NCBI GenBank assembly: GCA_002812745.2
Contig: NCSJ02000039.1
Span: forward strand, 124,001 to 188,000
Length of the DNA stretch: 64,000 nt
DNA from: Scytalidium lignicola
Lineage: Eukaryota > Ascomycota > Leotiomycetes
Reading direction: 5' to 3'
Shown: piece after piece, positions 56,278 to 64,000 of the stretch
Layout: each line of letters begins with the position of its first letter
Position numbering within the stretch: the first letter of the stretch is position 1
Notes under the pieces: model-generated
Databases searched by the model: none
Told to the model about the DNA's origin: nothing
What the model saw: only the letters and a program-made list of their open reading frames with translations
Made by a program: the position numbers and the translations under genes

Positions 56278-58782
56278 ATGTCAGACCTCGATCACTCGAA
56301 AATTGCTTGCCGAGCATGCTGAAATCGCAAGGTCAAGTGCAGCAAAGAGCTTTTACGGTGCTTTAACTGCCAGAACTGTGGCCAGACATGCTATTATCCT
56401 CCAGGAATAAAGAAACCCGGTCCAAAACTTGGAAGTGTTTATAAATACTGTTGTGTAGAAAACAATCTTCAAAAAAGAAGTCGACTGGCACTTCTGACCA
56501 GGTCTAGGAACCAAGCATCCAGGAAGGAGTAATATCAAGATTAGTATCGCTGTATATTTCCTATTCTAGAGTCTACCGTCTTTGATAAAGTATTCTTACT
56601 ATGTTCAAAATACATTCAGAGCATTTCTTTCCTCATTACTCCTTCGCATGAATCTTCTCCCGAGAGCACACAATCTACCGTACTCTTAACAGATTTTGGT
56701 GACTGCAAGGACCGTTTGATATTAATATGCAAGGCCTTAAGCGTGATAATAGATTTTATGAACTAAATGTCAGTTTGCTACCTTTTACAGTCTATCAATC
56801 AATCATTTACTAGCTATCTGATATAAAAGATAGAATACTATAAAAAGGTAAGACTGCGTATACTGATCTGATTCAGGGTGGAAACNTTTTTTCAGGACAT
56901 TTACATCATTTTGCTTTTTTCGGGAGCTTTTATTTTTCATGAAATTGCTCTAAATAATCTTCTGCTTACAGGTTAAAGCCTTTTTTGCTGCTATTTTTGC
57001 CTTTGCATATAAGATTGCAGACAGTAAAATTGTGGTAGGCTGCGAACAACTCTCTAGAACTGACTTTGGTGATTTGGCTATACTTTATGTTAATGAAGCT
57101 ATTGCCGAATGTGAAGATGATATACTGCTATTATGTTTGTTGTAAGCTCTTATTCTGGTGATTTACTGGTTGATAATTAAGGGTGTCCGTAGTAGAGCAT
57201 GGAAGCATCTTGGCCTTTGTATACGAATGGTATTCGAGCTGGGACTTTATTCGGAAGATAATAATGGCAAAGACTTAGAAATATACATAACAGACGCGGA
57301 GTAGTGGTGTGAAGACGAAGAATAGTGCCGTGCATACTGGGCTGTATGGGAAATGGACCAGTTTACTAGCGTGCTCAGGCAGATCCTAGTAGTAACCAAC
57401 TGGATGCAGAATGAAGTGCTTCTTCCGGCTGAAGATGAGAGATAGTTTTAAGCTCAGCTATAGCGAAGTTGCATTTTAGAACTAGACTTTATTGTTCGAT
57501 CAAGAATGCTTCAGATCGTAGGAAATGAATCTGCAAAGGCATGGCATATTGTCATTCTTTTATTGATGGCAGAAGTATATGCATTAGCATACTAAAGGCA
57601 GAGAATGAATCGCTTTCCGAAAAGAAGAATAGCTTCCAAACTTGGAGCAAAGTTCAGCAAAGACTTGACTTTAACCATGTTTAATTCAATCCAACTCTGC
57701 CTTGTATTTCTACTATTTAGTTTAAAATTCCATGGCTAACACTTGGATTTCAGTATGCGAACATCTGATTGAAATAAAATCTTTTTAATACTTTATTTCC
57801 AGAGCTCGATTTACTAAATTGCTTTGATGCTTGAAGTAACGAAGCTTATTGCTTTTAGTGTATCTGTTTCTAATGTATATGTACAAAAGCTCGGTAGGAT
57901 AACCAAGAAAGATGTTCTACTAGAGGAATCTGCCTCTTTTGATGGATTAATGCAAAAGGTTGAGCAATGCTTCAGTACTTCTGATGCTATATTTAATGTT
58001 GTAATCAACTGCAGTGAAATACACTACTAGTACATTAGTCTATACATCGCACACACCTTGTGGTTAGCAGTTGTTATCTAATTGCTGCGACTGAAGTTGG
58101 TAGAGGACGAATCCGAGAAAAATCTGATAAGTTCCAAATTTGAGGTGTTGAAAGCCATCAATGATCAATTTACTCAGCATTGGGGGATGTCCACGGTGCC
58201 CAAGCAGAATCTTGACGCCCTTGCGCTGCGGTTGAAGTGGTTTACCGCCGTTTCAAGGAGTTTGGTCGAGGCAGAGAGGGTGTAAGGTACTCAACTTCAT
58301 GATCCAGCACTGCAGCGTCAAACAGTGATCAGAACGTAGAATTGGATGGTAACAAATGCTGGCAGTCTAAAATCACAGATAAAGCGAAGAACTTGGAATG
58401 GAATGCCAACTTAATGGGGTTTGCGCCATCTTCATCATACAGTAGTGTTAGTGAGAATATCATCCGTCAGTCAACAGACCCAAATCTGCTGAGTTCTTCA
58501 GAGATCACATTACAGCAGTCAGATCCAACACTCGCAGGTGGGTCTGGACCTGCCGATGCAGAACTTTCTATGTTTTTTCAAAGTCAGAAGCTCTCAGACC
58601 CGATCACACAGTCAGTCACGGGGCTAGACAATACCTCGATCTCATGGTGTGAAGCTGGGTCCTCACAACCACAGGGAAAGAGTCAAGACTGGCCACCTTT
58701 TCCCACGAATGCGGAGATGAGTGGAGAGCTGACGGATTTTCTCCAAGGGATATTTGTGGGGCCTTTTATTGGTGAAAGCTAG
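56278..58782 (+). pseudogene. decayed Zn(II)2Cys6 transcription factor (RIP-like)
   Basis: Pieces of one regulator lie in order on the plus strand. At 56278 MSDLDHSKIACRAC is followed by an in-frame TGA (56320-56322) and then NRKVKCSKELLRC, FNCQNCG, CYYPPG and KKPGPKLGS: a zinc cluster with one Arg codon (CGA) apparently turned to TGA. Around 56970-57450 middle-homology-region remains (FFAAIFAFAYKIADSKIVVG, then RAWKHLGLCIRMVFELGLYS) are interrupted by several TAA/TAG codons. A better preserved C-terminal part (58342-58782) has the Ser/Asp-rich FQSQKLSDPITQS and ends FLQGIFVG. An N lies at 56886. Stops from CAA and CGA by C-to-T change fit repeat-induced point mutation. No function is expected. 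Confidence 0.8.
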
Positions 58783-59110
58783 TTATATGGTGCCGATGAA
58801 ATGAAAAGCCCAACTACGATGTCATGCAACTACATATTTATCTCTTCTTTTGATACTTTGATTCCCGTTTGAAGGTGAGATTGGTATCATTTACTATTGC
58901 CCGACTTAGATGGAATCAGCCATAAAGAAGGGCTAAGTTGTGTATATATATTTTATCATATAACTGCAACACGAAACTAGCTGGAATGAGTATTTGGGAG
59001 GAAGTGTCTTTCTGTTATATTGTTTAGGATTTGCTATAGCTATGATAGTTTATGAACCTTAACTGACTTTCCACAAAGAAGACCAGGTTTCATAAACGAG
59101 CCTTCTCTAG
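58783..59110. other. intergenic
   Basis: About 330 AT-rich bases; nothing recognised. Confidence 0.45.
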
Positions 59111-60142
59111 TCAACTCTTGAAAAACTTCTCGAGCGCCACCGTGGTTTCAGTCGGGCTTTCAACAGTCCAGAAATGTCCTCCCGGAATGAATTGAACCTG
59201 CACACTCTTTGCATTGGGTATATGTTCCTGAGTTATGGACTCGTAAAACTCCCTCGGCTGTGTCTTGCTGTCATATCCTTGCAGGATCAATACTGGACAC
59301 TTCCATGCTGCGAGTAAGTAGTTTCGGCGCTGAAGCCATTCTCCCCGAAAGGTAGACGAGTTGAAATACCGTGGTATGGCGTTTTTCATTCCGGGATAGG
59401 AAAACTCTTGGATCATCCTCTCCATCTGATTTTTGGGGATGGGGTTGCAGCCGATGCTTGCGTGGGCCCAGATGACGAGTCTGTTCGGGTCGTCCAGCAC
59501 TCCGTTGTATGGCGCGTTCATGAACAGGTCGCCTTGAGGGGAGAGTTTTGGATTATAGTGAAAGAGATATTGTTCACCCCGGGCATAGCGAAGCACATTC
59601 TCTGGGTGGTTGGCAACGATGAAGTCGCCTTGGACAGTCCCTCTATCATGTGTGACGAGGTTAAAGCTTCTCGCTCCAATTATCTGGAGCATGTCGAAGA
59701 GTTGCTCACCAGCACCCTCATGGCGGTAGTCGCCAGCATTTTTCTCTGACTGTCCATAACCTTTCAGATCTAGAGCAATGCAGCGATATGTTTTGGCCAG
59801 TTTGGCCATCTGAAGATGCCACTGGTACCATGCATCGGGAATGCCATGAAGGAAAACGACCACTTCACCGTCTTTGGGACCTGCCTCAACGTAATGCCAT
59901 CGGATCACATCACCATCGCCAGGTCCAAGAATGAAGTGGTGCGTAAATGTTTCCCCTTCTAAGACTTCAGTGTCGCCATCTTTGTCCTCAGGACGAGGTT
60001 TGACATGTGCGAATTCTGCAAGCAGCTCTTGAATCTTGTCTTCCGGAAGAAACAGCTGTTCACCGACCTTTTCTGCTCGATCGGATAAGGGACTATATTG
60101 GAGAGTTGAAGGAGTGGCCATGATAGGGAGTGGTGCGTTCAA
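59111..60142 (-). CDS. alpha/beta hydrolase, epoxide-hydrolase/dehalogenase type
   Basis: Intronless, 343 residues, or 336 from MATPSTL (ATG at 60121). The fold is marked by FLHGIPDAWYQW (oxyanion HGxP motif) and LDLKGYGQSE. The nucleophile elbow is VTHDRGT, with an aspartate nucleophile as in epoxide hydrolases and haloalkane dehalogenases rather than serine esterases. A catalytic His is likely in IPGGHFWTVESP, and a Tyr-rich cap domain (ARGEQYLFHYNP) follows the elbow. The product probably opens epoxides or cleaves C-halogen bonds in the cytosol; no signal peptide is seen. It is the only intact gene for several kb on either side and lies beside the decayed regulator. Confidence 0.92.
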   Translation of the reverse strand: MNAPLPIMATPSTLQYSPLSDRAEKVGEQLFLPEDKIQELLAEFAHVKPRPEDKDGDTEVLEGETFTHHFILGPGDGDVIRWHYVEAGPKDGEVVVFLHGIPDAWYQWHLQMAKLAKTYRCIALDLKGYGQSEKNAGDYRHEGAGEQLFDMLQIIGARSFNLVTHDRGTVQGDFIVANHPENVLRYARGEQYLFHYNPKLSPQGDLFMNAPYNGVLDDPNRLVIWAHASIGCNPIPKNQMERMIQEFSYPGMKNAIPRYFNSSTFRGEWLQRRNYLLAAWKCPVLILQGYDSKTQPREFYESITQEHIPNAKSVQVQFIPGGHFWTVESPTETTVALEKFFKS

Positions 60143-62492
60143 TAAAGTGTGATTTCTTGCTACTTGTATCTGTCTGTGTCTGAATTCCTATCACTCCAGT
60201 ATTTCTGTTCCAGGAAAGATTATGAGGATATCTGCAGTATATATATACACGTCTGCATTTCTTCAGCTCAAGCTTCGACCCGTTTATCTGCTATAGTAGG
60301 ATGCATACCTGCCATATCAAGGCTTCTCTGTGTCTGCAGCTTTCGTGTAGGAGGATCCCAAAGGACTTCCCGAAAAAACGGACCGAGCCATTGTTTGTTG
60401 GAGAAGCCGCGAGAAATTGCACCGAGAAGATAGACTGCAACCAATACGATAGGAGGTTAGTGGCCACTGCTGACGGCATATTTCTAATATTTATGCAATT
60501 CAACAGCGCCAGATCATACTCTATAACTGTTGATTGCTACCGGCATGATAGTACGGTCCTAAGGGTCCTGGGGTGCGGAATGTCTTCCCTGCAAAACTCA
60601 CGGATCTTTAGTTTCGTCCACAACGGCGGGGGGTTGATGTGGGACGATGTCCCTGTCTGTTCGGTGCATGGGCTGTGTTGTACACATAGGGTATCTATAC
60701 CAGCTGTTTTTGTAGTCCAGGGGGAGTTGAATTTTATCACTCCTTAGTTTGGTTCTTAGTGTTAATTTGTGGTTCTTGGTTTGATGTGAATCTACGTCGA
60801 TAATTTGATGGGTATATCTTTACTGGTTGAGAAACAGTGCAACTTGGTTCCACCACATTGCAATAACCGTCAACCTCTTCACTTGGCCTGCTCTTTCTTC
60901 ACAGACCGTGCAACCAACTCCCGTCCACTCACTTGTCAAACACGAATACACGCGCTCTGATTGTCCATATTGTACAGTACTGCCCGACTGAAACCAGCTA
61001 TTCCCTTAACACCACCACCATCTCTGACCCAAACCCAGCAAGGCCACATGCTGATGCACCAAATAGCCGAAAACAGGTCGCAGGTCCATCCACCATCACC
61101 CTTCGGCTCACCCTTGCTCATCAAAAACTGCCAATAAAGCAGCTCTACTCACCTTTCCGAACAGAAATAGATTTCGTTCATATCAGAATTGGCGTGTGAT
61201 AATCATCTGTTGTTTGGGTTTCTTCGGGGTTGTCAATAAGCCATTTCTTAGCTTCAGAAATACGTTCCGTAACTGGAATTGATATAATAGGAGAGCCAGA
61301 GGACATGGTTGGGATATAAATATCGATGGTGGACAATTAAAAAATTGTAAGTGTTGTGCATAAAAAAAAAAAATTTAGTCCGCATCCGCTTCCACCGACT
61401 ACGAGAGAATGAATAGTTGATTGGGTTTGTGTACGTCTTGCATTTGGTGACTGATGAGACGGCTGGATATGAGCCGACCAAATGATATCTGAGAGAGGCT
61501 GATCTGGGCTGGTGATTCGCAGGGCACCACAGTACTGTATTACATTACAGCCACCCCCTGAAAAAAATGATAGCGGGTCAGTGTTGGTGCTGGGCCTTTG
61601 CCACCGAGGCTTTTCTAGATTGAGGAGATGGAGTTCAATACACAGTATTACAGTACAGTACTGGCTTCTGTGTCAAGTTCTGGAGAGATTTGGGTAACAG
61701 CTGATGACGCCTGGTTGGTACCCACTGACAGTACTGTACATCAGGGGGCGCTACTGTTCCAGTTCAGCTGCTCCCTACTGTACTGTAACAACGTGCGACA
61801 CCACGCGAGAAGCTGGAATCATATGCATGAACTACGGATGCACGAAGTATGCATGTCACTGTGCATTTACTGTACCTGCCGTGTCTACATATATCTACAG
61901 TAAGAGAGCTTCCTGTCAAGTACTCTCGGTACTCTGGTGCATGAGGATCGATGCCTTGTGCTTTTTTGAGAAGCGAGTGTAACGAGATTCATCAATTAAC
62001 ACAGTAAGTTGCAGTAATTACGGTATCCTTCCTAATCCATCAAAAGATGAGACCGAGGCTTCCCGGGACCCCTGTCCATCTCCAATAATTACATACACTC
62101 CGTTAGATGTCGCAAAGCTAAAATGCATCCCTCCTTCCTCCTCCCTCCCTCCTTCTATAAATATTCAGACCTAGGAATTACAGGTCTAGCTACAGTACTG
62201 TCTCTCTCTTTCGGGCTAGCGATGGTCGGACAAACCGGGCGAGGCACCTAAACTCCAGGACCGAACTCTTCAATTCGCAATGTCAGTTTTCTCTTTGTCT
62301 CTTACCTCCCCGTTTGGTCCACGTCTTTCCACCATGACTTGCCGCCTTCAACGCCCTGATTGTAATGTCATAGGCATGAAACACGATTGGGATTTCTTCC
62401 ATAACTATCTGCGCAATCTCTACAATGATGGGAAATGCGAATTCATCCAGTCGACTTGGCAGCCGGTGCGCCATATTCAATGACAGCCGAGG
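60143..62492. other. intergenic with clustered ACAGTACTGT palindromes
   Basis: More than 2 kb. Open frames here (for example 60301-60747) have no family resemblance. A 10-bp palindrome ACAGTACTGT and close variants recur between about 60971 and 62201. A run of 13 A lies near 61363. Confidence 0.5.
61529..62201. repeat. recurrent palindrome ACAGTACTGT
   Basis: Exact copies at 61529-61538, 61728-61737 and 62192-62201, with near copies (ACAGTACTG or TACTGTACTGT) near 60973, 61652 and 61775. Chance would give roughly one exact 10-mer per million bases. Confidence 0.7.
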
Positions 62493-63652
62493 GTGATGCT
62501 ACACACGATCGTGGGTAGAACCTCGGGGTGCTCAATTGCGACAAAGATTAGGATCTCTCAGAAAGCATCAACGGCTAACTCGTTTTTGCACAGATCTCCG
62601 TCGTCCAGTCTATCTTTGTTCAATACTTCAATACCAAGTACGGGATCTCAGAGTCACGGCAAGAGACAGAAGGTGGGCGCAGACGCGAAATTCCTTCATG
62701 GACAAGAATAATGGCAGGTTTCCTGCAGGGGACGCTCGATTCGCTTGCCCATTCCGCAAACACGATCCTGAGCAATATTCCATACACAAGGGGCGAGAAA
62801 TTTGTGCGCTTCGATCTTGGAATTCAGTATCGAGGGTCAAGTCAGTGCATCCCACAGACTGTTCATGAGATTTAGTTGACAAGTGGCAGAGAACATCTAT
62901 ATCGATGCCATTTAATGCCCCCCTCCTGCCCAAGATGCTGGGCCCAATTCAAAACCGAGGACCAGCTTTTTGCCCATCGTGCTTCTCTTAGCAGATGTAG
63001 TGAGAAACTAGGCCAACCACCGGAAGGCATAACGATGGAACTAGAAAAGGCACTGCGCAGCAAAAAGAAGAGCCACCCACATCAGACTGAGGAGGAGCGG
63101 TGGAAGGAAATATATTGCGTGCTCTTCTCCAAGAAGCATGCTCCTTCTCCATGTGAGTTCGGTATACATTTTGAAGTCGTCTTTTTTTTTCAATCCCCAA
63201 AATACAGTGTGCTGATAACGCTAGACTTCGAGCCTATTCAAGAAGACGTTGTACCTACGCCCGCGTCGGAAATATTAGACAACTATGCAGAATACAGCCT
63301 GAGAGAAATACCACCACTTTTCCAACATAAGCTGCAGACACAACTCGGCATGGAAGATGAGTTGATGCAGCATCTATCGGAGATATTAGTGCAGTGCCTA
63401 GAGCGTATTCTATTGGATTACCGAGACCAACTTGGGCTCACTCCTTCAACATCGACCTTCAGCCCTTCGTCTCTAAGAGACCCCAGAATGATGACATCAA
63501 ATGAAGGTATGCCATCACCAGGTCAAATAATATCCCCGCCATCGTCCAACTCGAGTTCCTACCTGCAACTACATGACCCTAAGCTCTTGTCCCCGTCTAC
63601 TGCGAATACACAAGACTGGGACTCGGACAGAGATACAATGATACATTATTAG
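62493..63652 (+). CDS. fungal zinc-finger (C2H2-type) protein, 5' structure unresolved
   Basis: A recognisable fungal family: FACPFRKHDPEQYSIHKG, SVSRVK then, after a 49-base intron (62841-62889), EHLYRCHLMPPSCPRC and FKTEDQLFAHRASLSRC, giving one degenerate and one clear Cys/His finger. QPPEGITMELEKAL and EEERWKEIYCVLF follow. A second intron (63153-63224) is needed to join PSPY to FEPIQEDVVPTPASEIL. The last exon ends at 63652 with a Ser/Pro-rich tail. Upstream, a region in another frame (SIPSTGSQSHGKRQKVG, about 62630-62690) looks like the family's basic N-terminus, but I found no clean splice to join it, so either the first exon is misjudged or a frameshift exists. It is probably nuclear; the target is unknown. 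Confidence 0.72.
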
Positions 63653-64000
63653 GCCACTCTAACATCACCTAGCTTTTCGTCGGACAACAGTACGGCGAGT
63701 ATGGAGTGATAGACGGGCTAAATCACAATAGACGCTTGCAAACTACGATATGATGTGATTCCTAGCCGCACTGGGAGGGAGGGCTATTCAAAATGTATAT
63801 TCTAGAAGTTTTGATTTGACACTCACCTATGTCTCCGGAAGAAAATCCAACTAATCTCCGACCACAATTCCCCCCCTACTGCACAATGTAAGCATCTATA
63901 AATGCGAATGAACAATATTATCATAAGTTTCCTGCCGTAATATTTGTCACCTGCACATTCCCCAAAAACGTCACAAGCACCGCACAGTACCTACAGATAA
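63653..64000. other. 3' flank to window end
   Basis: About 350 bases with no recognised gene. Confidence 0.4.

Noticed and set aside
60301..60747. 148-codon open frame on the plus strand
   Set aside because: No recognisable domain, overlaps an opposite frame and lies in the divergent upstream region of the epoxide-hydrolase-like gene.

Overview
The window is nuclear DNA of a filamentous ascomycete (Pezizomycotina). Evidence: introns of about 45-140 bases with GT..AG ends and CTAAC/CTGAC-like branch points; Zn(II)2Cys6 regulators, a HET-domain protein, BIM1-like GPI proteins, NmrA-like and LaeA/UMTA-like proteins; and CpA-to-TpA (RIP-like) decay in some dead genes. I cannot name the species. 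Gene-rich blocks alternate with AT-rich, gene-poor stretches. Exon limits below were worked out by eye from splice signals and protein-family continuity.

Region 1 (1-21.8 kb) looks like a sugar/polyol/hydroxy-acid metabolism cluster. It holds a 5'-truncated Gfo/Idh/MocA dehydrogenase, a Zn2Cys6 regulator (interrupted by one T8 frameshift), an SDR, a transketolase/dihydroxyacetone-synthase-like enzyme, a zinc polyol dehydrogenase, an FMO/BVMO, a broken aldehyde dehydrogenase, a tartrate/D-malate-dehydrogenase-like enzyme, a 6-phosphofructo-2-kinase whose bisphosphatase half lacks the catalytic RHG motif, and an aldo-keto reductase. Most genes are arranged as divergent or convergent pairs. A plausible reading is pathway enzymes plus their own regulator and a kinase-only PFK-2 that would push carbon into glycolysis. 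The substrate is unknown.

Region 2 (21.8-36.8 kb): AT-rich DNA with a clean 369-bp hAT-type MITE (8-bp target duplication), a divergent pair of BIM1-like (X325, LPMO-like) copper-protein genes, a large HET-domain gene, the 3' tail of a probable LINE, a UMTA-like methyltransferase with a frameshift, and an NmrA-like gene broken only by an N.

Region 3 (36.8-46.6 kb): a gene-poor stretch, then a Zn2Cys6 regulator, an NCS1 permease and an amidase, likely a small uptake-and-hydrolysis unit for an amide, ureide or nucleobase-like compound. A second MITE-like inverted-repeat element lies between the regulator and the permease.

Region 4 (46.6-64 kb): a small conserved protein of unknown function with a damaged start, an LPAAT-like acyltransferase with an altered EGTR motif, an Sfk1/FRAG1/DRAM-type membrane protein with an 11-base exon, then a graveyard: a quinoprotein-like pseudogene with two Trp-to-TAG changes, the 3' relic of an MFS transporter and a RIP-like Zn2Cys6 relic. 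An intact epoxide-hydrolase-like gene and a zinc-finger gene close the window.

Seven single Ns all sit beside A/T homopolymers. In the NmrA-like gene dropping the N restores the frame, so homopolymer errors should be suspected for other one-base frameshifts here.
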